A stretch of 64,000 nt of DNA from Camellia lanceoleosa (lineage: Eukaryota > Streptophyta > Magnoliopsida > Ericales > Theaceae), in NCBI GenBank assembly GCA_025200525.1, contig CM045762.1:126919752-126983751 (forward strand). Direction: 5' to 3'. A program made the translations under genes and the position numbers. This document shows positions 33,314 to 43,888 of this stretch, one piece after another. Numbering within the stretch: the first letter of the stretch is position 1; each line of letters begins with the position of its first letter. Below the pieces are notes generated by a model, which had not been told where the DNA came from, did not search any database, and saw only the letters and a list, made by a program, of their open reading frames with translations.

Positions 33314-33935
33314 GACAAAGGAAAATGCTAAACTTCCAAGAGAAGCTATCCTAAAAGGGTCAAGGCTTCCAAGGGAAGCTAAGCTATGGGTGCAAGCTTC
33401 TTGAGGAAGCTAAGACAAAGGGTCAAGCTTCCTCAAGAAGCTTGAGCAAAGGGTGCAAGAATTTGGATCAAAAGGGTCAAAGGCTCAAAACAGCCATACC
33501 CTTGCATGGGGGGCAGGGTGTGTGCATTCCAGCTGGCACAGCTGGCATGCATTATGCCTAAAAAAAGGCAAAAAGGTGGTATCGGCCAGAAAAGGAGGCC
33601 ATCGGCCAAACATATGGCCGGCCGACCACATAAGATGCCGACCGGCCAATGGTATATTCCACCAATGGCCGGTAGCAAGAAGACACGGCCGGTGGCCACA
33701 AGCCAGGACCGGTGGGTGTCAGGGGTATCTAACAAGCTGCTCTCTACCCTCAGAAGAGAAAACACAAGTGTTTAGTGCAAAGTCAAACACAAAACAATCG
33801 AGTTGAGAGATCCTGAGGCAAGGCGCGTAACCGAGACCTCCGGGAACTCAAAACGAACACGAACATGGGTGATCACCGAGTGTTCAAGCGGTGACGTCCA
33901 AGTCTTGAGGACGGTCAAAAATGAGGTGTCTACAG

Positions 33936-33950
33936 TTACCCCTCTTTGAC
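33936..33950 (-). promoter_or_regulatory. Polypurine tract of Tat-A
   Basis: On the minus strand TCAAAGAGGGGTAAC abuts the TGTAGACACC start of the 3' LTR. Tat-B has the near-identical TCAAAGAGGGGCAAC. Confidence 0.75.
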
Positions 33951-34500
33951 AGGACTCGAAAGTCATAACAATGACGGGAGTGAATGTCAAAGCCCAGAGA
34001 CGACCTATTTTTGACATGGCCGAAGACTTAGACAAAACATACAAGACAAACAAAATATGTGCCCGAAGGTAGGGGCAAAATGCAATTGACAATGCAAGAA
34101 GCCGAACATAACTTATGATCGTGCAAAGAAAGCTGTAATGAAGCATAACAATGCAACAGTTTTAAGCTAGCACACACCAAACTACACTACAATGTAGAGA
34201 GAGTGTAAGAGAATCATGTAATTCTCGCTACGTTTTACGCGGAGAATACAATACCTGTACGGTTCGTCTGGTTGCACCAGCTTCAAATGAACCGTACATA
34301 CAATATCGTGCCTGAAAAAGAAAGAAAACTTAACAAGTACAATATTGTTAGCAACATGCATAACAATGCAATCGAAAGTTGCGCGACAATGCAAGTGAAG
34401 TGCGCATAACAATGCAAGGAGGGCGTGTGCAACAACGCAAGCCGAGTAGGATGCATAACAATACGATTCAAAACAAACATAATAATGCTAAGTAGGCACA

Positions 34501-35005
34501 AACACATATAAGTAAAGTACACGCGACAACGCATACAATCTATGAAGGTGAAGATAATTATGAACACATGTGAGTAAAGTACACGCGACAACGCGTACAA
34601 TGTGTATGATAAAGAACTTGAACACATATAAGTAAAGCATAACGCGACAACGCATGCAATGTGTGTAGGAACTTGAACACAGATAAATAAAGCATAACGC
34701 GACAACGCATGCAATGTGTATAGGAACTGGAACACACATAAGTAAAGCATAACGCGACAACGCATGCAATGTGTGTAGGAACTTGAACACATATAAGTAA
34801 AGCATAACGCGACAATGCATGCAATGTGTATAGGAACTTGAACACATATAAGTAAAGCATAACGCGACAACGCATGTAATGTGTATAGGAACTTGAACAC
34901 ATATAAGTAAAGCGATGCACGTATGCACGCAATGTGTATAGGAACCTGAACACATAGAAGTAAAGCATAACGCGACAACGCATGCAATGTGTATAGGAAC
35001 TTGAA
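34501..35005 (-). repeat. 55-bp minisatellite in the Tat-A 3' region
   Basis: AACACATATAAGTAAAG... starts at 34501, 34563, 34621, 34676, 34731, 34786, 34841, 34896 and 34949, giving nine units, most exactly 55 bases long. Each unit contains CATAACGCGACAACGCATGC. Because 55 is not a multiple of three, all three minus frames stay open for 155-253 codons without being genes. Tandem arrays in the 3' untranslated part are a known Tat/Ogre trait. Confidence 0.92.
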
Positions 35006-35939
35006 GCATGGTAAAGACAAGTCATTCATGATGTTGAAATGCAAAGCATTGCAACACAGTATGATTGAAGCGATTTATGGAGTTCACAAGATACAAAAAG
35101 GATACGGGAAAGGGTGTTCCTTGCACGTACGGAGCATCACTCAAAACAAAGACACGGCCTGAGGTCAACTCGAAGGCCTACTAGTGTTCCGGGAAAAAAA
35201 AAAAAAAGTGCATTTCCTTGCACTGTTTCGAGTAATAAAGGTGCCAAACCATGTAGTTGACCCGAACAAGGGCACGAGAGGTGCATTGACTACAACAAGG
35301 GAGGGGAGGGCTACTGGTATCAATCCCGATATTCTGCTGCCTTGCTCTCCTTTTGCTTTACCTTCCATATTACTGGTAGTTTAAGCACATTGCACTGCCT
35401 TAGGCACGTTATTATTTTTTAAAACTATGAATTTTTGCAAAACACATGATGGAAATGAAACAGCTATTTTGTTCAAAAGGTGTTACATCTGTACTTCCTA
35501 TGCATCACATCGCGTGGTATCACATAACAATGTGAATGAAATTGAACTCTGTGTGAAAATTGAGTACTCGCATCGTAATAATCAAGTAATAAACCGACTT
35601 ACAACTCAATAAGCAAAACAAAGGAACTCGATAAGTCAACCAAGTACAAGTACAACTCGATAAGCAAATCAAAGACTTAAAGAGAGTGAAATACAACTCA
35701 ATAAGCAAATGCACAACAACTCGATAAGCAAAAGGGGTGCGACCCCGTAAGAATCGATCACCAAAGGGCATCGGTAAAGGTTCCAACCATAATCCCTCAG
35801 CATGTTCAACTCATAAACAACTCATGGAATAGGGGGGGAAGGTCACCGGCCATAAGGCAATGCCACCAGCCATAAGAAATTTTCATCGGCCAAAAGTGAT
35901 GGTCGGTTGGCACAATATTTGGCCGGTCGGCCATAATTT
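35006..35939. other. Tat-A 3' untranslated region with LTR-like module
   Basis: Non-coding. The segment 35885-35940 closely resembles LTR segment 26647-26720 (CGGCCAAAAGT..., GATGGTCGGTTGGCAC, GGCCGG). It lies directly upstream of the plus-strand gene that follows. Confidence 0.55.
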
Positions 35940-36672
35940 GCAAGAACCAGCAGAATGCTGACATCTGTCCTCCACTCAACCTTATCTTCTACAAAAGGCC
36001 TCAACTTCGTAGTTTTTCTCAATTCAACATTGATTTGCTCCAATTGGAAGAGTTTCTTGCCCACAATCTCTCAGCTTGGATTGCCAACTTGGACAGCTCG
36101 GAAAAGCTGAATTTCCAGGGGTTCGGCATAAACGCACTATTCACTCTGAGTCGTACTCCGCTGCACCTTCCGTTTCTCCATGTCGCGGCAAGATTTTGGA
36201 ACTCGATGATGCATGTTTTTAGCTTTGGCGGGTAAGAGGTATGTCCTATCTTCGAAGATTTCCAAGCTTTAATGGAGTCCGAGCGCAACGAAGAAATCTT
36301 GCCCCGACTTCGTTTTGGCTATGCCCAAGCCTTAGGACAAATGTGTGGGCTCTCAATACCCGACACTCGATCTTTGATTTATGACGGAATGCTGGATATT
36401 CTGAGTTTGATTTGCCGTTTTTCTGGTGCCGGTGACCGTGGTGACCGTTATTGGCAAGGTTTTCGGCAACACGCACTTTGTTTGTGCATGCTATCTCATT
36501 TCTTACTTGCCTCAGGCTCTGGAGGATCTAGTGTCCGGTTGATTGAGGTTGCCCAAGGTTTGAAGGAGGGTAAGAGTTGCGTCGCCATGACTCTGGCTGA
36601 GACGTTGATGGGCTTGGACGCTTTCCATCACGCGAAATGACCAAATTTGCGGGAAGTCCACTACTGCTGCAG
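35940..36672 (+). pseudogene. Antisense captured gene of Tat-A, exon 1
   Basis: Opposite to the retrotransposon, between integrase and 3' LTR. The frame is open from about 35940 to a TAA at 36233-36235 and continues in frame to a one-base shift near 36637. Protein-like stretches include LLQLEEFLAHNLSAWIANLD, FLHVAARFWNSMMHVFSFGG, EVCPIFEDFQALMESERNEE, GDRYWQGFRQHALCLCMLSH and VAQGLKEGKSCVAMTLAETL. The phrase 'FWN...VFSFG...CPIFEDF' is the pattern of plant mobile-domain/DUF7745-like proteins found as extra ORFs in Tat elements. The exon closes FAGSPLLLQ at a CAG/GTAATG donor. No start codon is assigned; a long upstream open stretch makes the true start unclear. Confidence 0.62.
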
Positions 36673-36818
36673 GTAATGTTTCCCACCCAATCTCATATAT
36701 GTATTGCTCACATCACTCGGCCCTCAGCCTCGGTTTTTCTCACAAAACCCTCTTCTTACTTTTTCTCTCATCGTACATCTCTCTATTCTTTATTCTCTCA
36801 TTTTTCATCCCTTCCCAG
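36673..36818 (+). other. Intron of the Tat-A antisense gene (146 bp)
   Basis: GTAATG donor and a long pyrimidine-rich tail ending TTCCCAG. Removing it fuses two protein-like exons in phase. The same intron sequence is recognisable in Tat-B at about 51675-51820. Confidence 0.7.
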
Positions 36819-37331
36819 GTGTGGTTGATGGACAAGTTATAGGTTGTGGACTCTTGCCCAGCTTACTCAACTCGCGGTTACTTCTTCAGGCAACGCCGAG
36901 TCGATGCCCTTGATGAGGGTTGGTGGTTTGACTGGATGTGCAGCTTGTCCGCAAACCGTCTTTCTTGGTGGTGCCCTTGGCTTAATCTACCAGCAATGGG
37001 CTATAGCATAACCCGCCAACCTGGGATTCAGCTGATTGGCTTGACTCACTGTGTGTTCTACTTCCCATTCCAATTCCAGCGCCAGTTTGGTCATGATCAG
37101 ACTTGTCCACCAGAGGGGATAGAGTACCCGGCTACATTCCCGATCCAAGGCGCACAGCTTGCCCGGTATACAACAGCATGGAGGACTAGAGAGCTCCTGG
37201 CCCCCGCTCCCACTTTCAGTTGCACTTTGTCTGATGAGTGCATAGATTGGCTTAACGAGGAGGCGCAGATTGGGCCTAGCTTGGCATTAGAGGCTTCGAC
37301 CAGCTCCGAGAGAGGGCGCAGGAACACCTGA
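36819..37331 (+). pseudogene. Antisense captured gene of Tat-A, exon 2
   Basis: Starts GTG TGG TTG ATG (VWLMDKL), has one in-frame TAG at 36840-36842, and is then open to the stop at 37331. It reads VDALDEGWWFDWMCSLSANR, LSWWCPWLNLPAMGYSITRQ, IQLIGLTHCVFYFPFQFQRQ and then FGHDQTCPPEG. The 'VPLIGLWG...RRQFG' type of C-terminal block is typical of DUF7745-like proteins in plant Tat elements; I see the same layout but cannot confirm it without a search. The tail is rich in Ser, Glu and Arg. The gene converges on integrase, with about 700 bases between. Confidence 0.62.
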
Positions 37332-38036
37332 CTTAAATATGCCCCGGATTTATTGCTTTATTAGTACTTTCAAGTTTTCTTTATGAATGTAATAAAAAAG
37401 CAACTTCAATTTGTATGCAAGAGCAGGAGAACTCTGTATTGAAATCAATGAAATTGAAGGTTGTGGGTACTGAAAATTTTCCGCTTTAGTCCAAAAATGG
37501 TCTTAGTTGTAAAAAGATTAATTTGACCAAAGTCAACTTTTATCAAAACTTTTCAAAACTATTTTCAACATGGATCAGAACTGGACATGCCTGAGACCTG
37601 TCACTGAGATGCACAACATTGGATTCCCGCAACTGGAAAGTTGCCCCTAGTTTGAGTAGCACCATAGCACTGCACAGCAACAGAAAGTTGCCTCTAGTCT
37701 GAAAAGCACTGCACCGGAGATCATAACCGAACTCTTGAATGCTGAATAGACAAAGATGACCGAGATGATCAAGTGGACAAAGTTGATTGGGGAAAAAGCT
37801 TATGGCTGGACTTCAGGATGAAGTTGCCTACGTATCCCAAAGATCGGAATCAAGCCTTACGTAGTTCAGGCTTGGGTTCACTCGAGTATTTTCACTCTCC
37901 TTTTACGCTCTAACTTTTGCCAAGGCCGCCCTTTGCGGGTTTTCAACCTTGCGAGCTCAGTTTTTAATATTTCAAATTTTTTGTGCTTTAACTTTTGCCT
38001 AGGTCGCCCTTTTGGGTTTTCGGCCTAGCGAGCCTC
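37332..38036 (-). other. Tat-A post-integrase region with duplicated GGGTTTT motif
   Basis: Two related blocks of about 45 bases lie at 37905-37965 and 37984-38036: AACTTTTGCCAAGGCCGCCC, GGGTTTTCAACCTTGCGAGC, and the second version TTTTGCCTAGGTCGCCC, GGGTTTTCGGCCTAGCGAGC. Tat-B has the same pair at 52785-52985. No reading frame spans them. Confidence 0.6.
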
Positions 38037-38603
38037 TCAGGGATAATATTTCTTCAACTTGTCCATATTGATCGGTTGGGAGAACTCTAGGCCATCTAGG
38101 TCCATCAGAACCACAGCTCCACCTGACCAGATAGCTTTGATGATGTAGAGACCAGTCCAATTGGGTCTGAACTTGCCCCTTGGGTCGTGGATGGGAGCTC
38201 GGTTGTCCTTGAGCACCAAATCTCCTTCTTTCAGATTCCTGGACTTAACTCTCTTGTTGAAAGCCCGGGCAATCCTGCGCTGGTAACCTTGAACGTGATA
38301 CAGTGCTTTCAGTCTTCTTTCATCGAAGAGCATGAGTTCTTCAAATCTGCTCTGCTGCTAATCTGCTTCGGCTATCTGACACTCGGCCAATACTCGTAAA
38401 GACGGAACCTCAATTTCAATAGGTAGAACGGCCTCCATCCCATAAACTAATGAATACAGAGTCGCCCCAGTAGATGTTCTAATTGAAGTCCGGTAGCCCC
38501 ACAAAGCAAACGACAGCTTATCTGGCCAATCCCGGTAGGTTTACACCATCTTCTGCAATATGTGTTTGACATTCTTGTTGGCGGCCTCGACTGCTCCATT
38601 GGT
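38037..38603 (-). pseudogene. pol: Tat-A integrase, C-terminal part
   Basis: After the TAA that interrupts the core, the frame holds the catalytic Glu (TNGAVEAANKN), the conserved WGYRTSIRTSTGATLYSLVY and MEAVLPIEIE, and then a 98-codon open end with FNKRVKSRNLKEGDLVLKDN and FRPNWTGLYIIKAIWSGGAV, the chromatin-side module that follows the catalytic core. It ends KLKKYYP and stop. Stops remain near 38540 and 38360. All three DDE acids are visible across the two integrase pieces, unlike in Tat-1. Confidence 0.85.
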
Positions 38604-40532
38604 TTACGGCCGATAGGTGGATGACTTATGAAAAGCCACGTTGTATTTCTCCAACAAGTCAACCACTTCCTTCTTGAAGTAGGAACCGTTATCTGAAATG
38701 ATCTCGTTCGGGACCCCATAGCGACAGATGATGTTGTTTCTGATGAATTTTGCGAAATGTGGAGCCTTCAACACGGCATAAGATCGGGCCTCAACCCACT
38801 TCGTGAAATAGCCTATCGTGACCAGGATGAACTCATGCCCATTCGACCCCTTCAGAGTGACTGCCCCGATCACATCAATTCCCCAAACTGAAAATGGCCA
38901 TGGCGAAGTCATATTGTATAGCTTCGACGGCGGGATGTTCATGCGGTTTGCATGGATCTGACATTTGTGGCATCGCCGAACAAAGTCGATACAATCCTCC
39001 TCCATGGTGGACCAATAGTAACCTTGTCTAAGGATCTTTCGAGCCAACATTACCCTGTTCATATGTGCACCACATTCTTCTCCATGGATGGCCTCCATTA
39101 GGCGCTTCGATTCTTCGGCTTCTACACACAGCTTATGCATTCCCAAATGACCTCTCTTATACAGTTTACCCCCGCAGATGATGAACTGAACGGCCATTCT
39201 TCTGATTGCCCTTTTATCCTTGGCATTTGCCCCTGGTGGATATGCTTCCTTCTCCAAGAAATTCCAAACATCGTAATACCAAGGGTTCTCATCTTGAACC
39301 TCATCTATAGCGGCAATCGACTCGTAAGCAGGCACAAATTTTTGGTCGATAATGACTGGACGCATCCGGACTCCAAACGGGATGTCTATCATGGAAGATA
39401 GAGTTGCTAGTGAATCTGCAAACCTGTTGTTTTCCCTTAATAGATGAGTAAAGTTCAGCTTCTCAAACCGAGGAATTAACAAATCCAAGGTCTGGTGATA
39501 CATTATCATTTTTTCTTCTTTGACTTTCCAATCTCCTTTTGCTTGAGATACAACAAGGTTCGAGTCCCCAATGACGTCCAACCGTTTTGCCCCTAGTTCG
39601 AGGGCTGCTTCTAGACCGGCAATGCATGCTTCATTGTTCGAGACTTTGAACCGGAGTTTGAATGCTAGAGGGATACGGGAATTGTCGGGTGCTATCAGCA
39701 ACACTCCTATCCCATATCCGTACTGGTTTGACGCTCCGTCAAAGTACATCATCCAAGTTTCATCTTCGATGTGCAAAATGGTCTCATCTGGGAATAAGTA
39801 CTCAACTGCTTCACCCCCTTCCACTGGATGATCGGCTAAGAATTTTGCTACTGCTCTTCTCTTGACTGACTTGCGTGTTACATATTTCAGATCGAATTCG
39901 GAAAGCAACAGCAACCAACAAGCTAGCCTACCCGTAAGTACTGGTTTCTCGAAAAGATATTTGATGCGATCTAGTTGCGAAACCAACATTACAGAATGAG
40001 CTAACAGGTAGTGCCACAGCTTCCTGGTAGCCCATACCAAGGCCAAGCAAGCCTTTTCCAACGGTGTGTAGCGAGTCTCATACTCTAGCATCTTCTTGCT
40101 CAGATAGTAGATGGCTTTCTCCACCTTGTCCTCTGATTCTTGCGCGAGCATACAGCCCATTGTAGTCTCAGTTACCGAAAGGTACAATATCAACCGTCTT
40201 CCCGATTCTGGTGGTGACAACACGGGTGGGTTCTGTAAATATTCCTTGATCTGTTCAAAAGCAGCTTGGCATCGACCTTCCCATTGGAATTTCTTCCCTT
40301 TCTTCAGGAGACCAAACAGTGGTTCACAAGTCAAGGTTAGTTTTGAGATAAACTGCCTTATGAATTGCACTTTACCCAGAAAGCCTCGCACCTCCTTTTC
40401 AGTCCTTGGTGGTGGTATTTCTAAGATGGCCTTGATTTTGGAAGGGTCGGCTTCAATACCTCTTTGTGTAATCAGAAACCCTAGCATTTTTCCTGCCAGA
40501 ATAACAACGCATACACTTCGAGGATTCAGCAA
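38604..40532 (-). pseudogene. pol: Tat-A RT connection, RNase H, archaeal-type RNase H and integrase core
   Basis: 642 codons open. Roughly: residues 1-110, RT thumb and connection (GFLITQRGIEADPSKIKAIL, GFLGKVQFIRQFI); 113-236, Ty3 RNase H (LILYLSVTETTMGCMLAQ); 258-380, archaeal-type RNase H with Asp (MYFDGASNQYGYGIG), Glu (NNEACIAGLEAALE), Asp (VIGDSNLVVSQ) and a late Asp (NRFADSLATL); 480-530, integrase zinc module (HGEECGAHMNR, CHKCQIHANR); 550-642, integrase core with Asp in WGIDVIGAV and Asp in ISDNGSYF. It stops where TYRP is followed by TAA, a likely CAA-to-TAA transition in the conserved 'PQTNG' motif. The upstream RT lies in another frame, with the shift near 40530. Confidence 0.92.
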
Positions 40533-41839
40533 ACGAAATTCTCGATCCTTTGGAAGAACTTTTGCAAGGCGGTGTAGTAGCCCTCTCTTTCTTTGGACTT
40601 GACAATCATGTCGTCCACGTACACCTCAACCTCTTTGTGGATCATATCATGCCATATTGTGGTCGCGGCCCGTTGATATGTAGCTCCAGCGTTCTTCAAC
40701 CCAAATGGCATCACTCAGAGTGATAGGTCCCTACGGGTGGTGAAGCGATCTTTTCGGTCTTGGTGCAAAGCATCACTATCTGATTGTAGCCTGAGAAGCC
40801 ATCCATAAATGAAAGCAAAGCATGCCCTGCTGTGAAATCCACCAACTCATCAATATGCGACAAGGGAAAGTCGTCCTTCGGACTTCAAATCCCTGAAATC
40901 CACACACACCCGGATCCTGCCATATTTCTTTGGTACCAGAACAATGTTGGCCAACCAAGTCGGGTATTCGGATACCAGCAGGAAACCTGCATCGATTTGC
41001 TTGGTGACCTCTTCCTTAATCTTGATGGCCCAGTCAGGGCGAATCCTTTTGAGTTTCTGTTTGACAGGTCAGGCCTCGGGGTCAAGAGGGATCCGGTGCT
41101 GTACAATCTCAGGATCGATCCTAAGCATGTCTTCGTAGGACCACGTGAAAACATTTTTGAAATCTTTTAATAAAGCGACTAAGCGCTCCCGTTCCTCCAA
41201 AGACAACGTGGACCTGATCTGGACCAACCGCGGGTCCTTCTCAGTACCAATATTCACAGTAGTGATTTCATCAACTAAAGGTCTAACAAATCTTTCCTGC
41301 TCTTGATCAATTAATCGTTGCAAAACTGGAGGAATTTCTTCCTCGTCGTTTTTGTCAAAATTTTGAAAGTCCTGATTCAAGCAATAAATCAAAGGTACAG
41401 AAAAGTACTCAGAAACCACATCCACATCATTCTCATTAAGCACATCCAAACCATCCAATTCTTCTGTTACAACAGACTCAAAAGAGAAAGAAAAAGACGA
41501 CCTGGATAGGACTGTGGCATCCGGGTTATCACCCCCAGAAATACCAGACTCAGACTCAGTTGAGCTGAAACCTGATTCTGACTCACAAGACTCGGTGGAA
41601 TCAAATTTCGGCTCACTACCTGACCTGGTGCTGCTTGACAAAAATCCCTCCTCGTACTGCCAAATGAGGGAGAGTGCGATGGATGCATCCAAAATATTTG
41701 TTGGTAGGCCCGCAACCGTTTCATTCCCAATCATGGACACCAAGAAGTTATCCCCTACGCACTTCTGTTCGATCGGAAGATCTGAAAGTAGACAAGCCAG
41801 CTCTACCCCCATTTCAAATTCGGCGTCCCCAGATTCCAC
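40526..41839 (-). pseudogene. pol: Tat-A reverse transcriptase, broken
   Basis: From 41839 to 41069 an acidic linker (STESCESESGFSSTESESG) leads to the RT entry region (LVDEITTVNIGTEKDPRLVQ, FKNVFTWSYEDMLRIDPEIV). A TGA at 41069-41071 (fits CGA to TGA) interrupts PEA-PVKQKLKRIR. The palm is visible in pieces: IRVCVDFRDLK, then a small deletion and shift near 40890; SPKDDFPLSHIDELVD and FMDGFSGYNQI, then a second small shift near 40770; and VMPFGLKNAGATYQRA with the catalytic YVDDMIVKS intact at about 40615-40600. The neighbouring gag and protease share its main frame, so the element once had one polyprotein. Confidence 0.88.
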
Positions 41840-42211
41840 TTTCTTGCTCTATTCACCCTCAACTGTTGGGTCTATTTGTTCTTCAGCAACATCATCCTCG
41901 GATAATTGCAGGTCAAAGAAGATCTCGAAACCTGGCATGCACTTCCTCTCCGCATTCAGCCACGGCTCTGGGAAGCCACAAAATGGAAAGTCCTCCCCCT
42001 CCCGGACGAAGCGTCCGTTTAGGGTACTCTAAATGGGCTGATGCATTAGTTCAAAAGGCTTCCCTGCCTGTTTCGCTCTGGCTCTTCCAACCATCTCCTT
42101 GCCTTTCCTTATCCAATCCTCTCTGGTGGGCAGGTAACCCAAGCCAAAGGTATGTGGGTTATATGGCACTTCGGCCAATGCTGCGACGCCCTTCCAGCCA
42201 CTCTTTCCCAA

Positions 42212-43072
42212 TCACATCCCGGGAATGTGTTGTAGCTTATTCATGAGGTATACTGATTGAGCACTAACATACAACCCCTCATTAATAGCCATGATGTTTT
42301 GAACTACCCGAGCCTCGGCCAAGGTAAAACCCGATATGAACACATCCTCCATACCGTGCTCAATTTCCAAAACTGGCATAGATACTTCTGGTGGTGGATG
42401 GATCAATGAATTCCCAAAAACAATGGCTATTCCCTTCCCATGAGGGTATTTCACCATCTGATGCAAGGTGGATGACACAGCCTTCACCTAATGCAGCCAC
42501 GGCAGCCCCAAAAGCAGGTTGAAAGTTGCAAGAACCTCTAAGACATGGAACTCTATCTCATGCTGTCTCGGCCCAACCTTGGTTTGAACTTTTACTGTTC
42601 CCATCACTTTTCTGCTCGTGTTGTCATACGCCCGAATCATTTGGGCTGTCGGTACAAAGTCCGCGGTCTTTAAACCGATCGCATATGCGGTTCTTGCTGG
42701 GCACACATTGATGGCGGACCCTGTGTCGACCAGTACCACGGGTATCCATTTGTCTCTACATTCGACAAAGATGTAGAGGGGCTTATTATGATTCGCTCCC
42801 TCAGGTGGCAATTCCTTGTCGAAAAATGTCAGCATTGGGGTAGCTCCTCCCGGAAAAACTAATCCCACCAGTTGCTCTAGCGTGGTTCCTATCAAGAGCT
42901 TGGCCTTGTCCATGGCTGATAAGACAGCTTGCCTATGCACCCGCGACGCCATAAGTAGTCCCCAGATAGAGATGTCTGCTTGTATCTTTTTCAACTGCTT
43001 CAGTACAGCTTCTTCTTTGAGTTGCTTCTCTTTCTATTTCTCCACCTCCTTATCTTTCCCAGACGCCTCTGG
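42212..43072 (-). pseudogene. pol: Tat-A protease region
   Basis: The aspartic protease active site is intact: VVLVDTGSAINVCPARTAYA, with substrate-side ELPPEGANHNKPLYIFVECR before it and the end LATFNLLLGLPWLH. A stop at 42485-42487 then interrupts the frame (LH-stop-VKAVSSTLHQ), followed by the protease-RT linker IEHGMEDVFISGFTLAEARV and INEGLYVSAQSVYLMNK. One further stop lies near 43030. The protease is in frame with gag, so this family fuses gag and pol without a shift. Confidence 0.88.
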
Positions 43073-43888
43073 CTAATCTAGATGCGGAGGCTTGAAATAC
43101 CGTCCGCTCCAAGTCATATGGTCGACTTCACCAATGTACCAGGTATCATCTGGTTGGTTACTCCCCCAATCCTCATCCTTGTGGGCGAGACACAGATCAT
43201 CGTCCTCCCACCACATTCCATCGGCAGTCGAAAGACACCAGTCCGACTCCGGTATGACTGTCCTCGTACTCGCAGTACCCTCCATCCGTATGTTCGTAGC
43301 ATTCTCTATCCCTGCGCACGCAGCGGTTTCAGTCCCTACGTGGGCTTTAGCTTTTCTGATTTTCTCAGAATCCCCAAATCTTTCCTATTCCAACTGCGTC
43401 GGTACAGCTGTTTGTTCAACCATCCTTGTATTCAAAATGCTCCAATCCTGAGCGAGATTCTCGACACCGGTGCCCTCTGGCGATATATCTTGATTTCCGG
43501 CCCTTCTAGCCACCATTGTTATTCTTACCCCTGCCGGGCCCTGTTCTGGTTGGCATTCTTCCATAACATCCGGTTGATCATCCAACCACCCGGTAGCCTC
43601 TGTCGATTCCTCATAATCAAACCAGCTGACTGCTGCGTCCCCTGGATCTTGGTCCCTGAAAAACTAGAGGTTGGCAAGGTCCTCTTCCACAGTCACCAAA
43701 TCGTCTGTTCTCTGTCCAAATCCATCCCCTTGGATCACACACAGCTCTATCTCTGTCGACAATTCCACATTTGGCCCATCCTGGCCTACTGACGAAATGT
43801 AGTCACTCAGACCGTATACCTTTTCAATAAAACTCCCAGATTCCTCGGACTCTGGCTTAACAATCTTATTCTCCTCTGAAATCTCCCC
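43073..43888 (-). pseudogene. Tat-A gag-protease spacer, tryptophan-rich
   Basis: The same frame as gag continues with few stops (43889-43891, about 43665, about 43385). It is acidic and carries an unusual aromatic stretch (DGMWWEDDDLCLAHKDEDW and DDTWYIGEVDHMTWSG). I recognise no enzyme. A spacer between gag and protease of this size is normal in Tat elements. Confidence 0.6.

Larger units (their letters stand above)
32731..33935 (-). repeat. Tat-A 3' LTR, proximal segment (U3 and start of R)
   Basis: Resumes after the solo LTR and ends AATGAGGTGTCTACA, directly before the polypurine tract. Together with 25253-28044, less one duplicate, it gives about 3992 bp, close to the Tat-B LTRs. It carries a TATATA box (33308-33313), a perfect inverted repeat of 19-base arms (33393-33411 and 33426-33444), a GGCCGGCC cluster (33585-33715) and the leader hairpin (32771-32798). 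Confidence 0.85.

Noticed and set aside
34283..35044. Open frames of 253, 173 and 155 codons on the minus strand, Cys/His/Tyr-rich and repetitive
   Set aside because: They translate the 55-bp minisatellite in all three frames; 55 is not a multiple of three, so the repetition reflects the DNA array rather than a protein.
41514..43792. Several plus-strand open frames of 150-236 codons
   Set aside because: They lie opposite the Tat-A RT, protease and spacer frames and have Ser/Pro/Cys-rich shadow composition.
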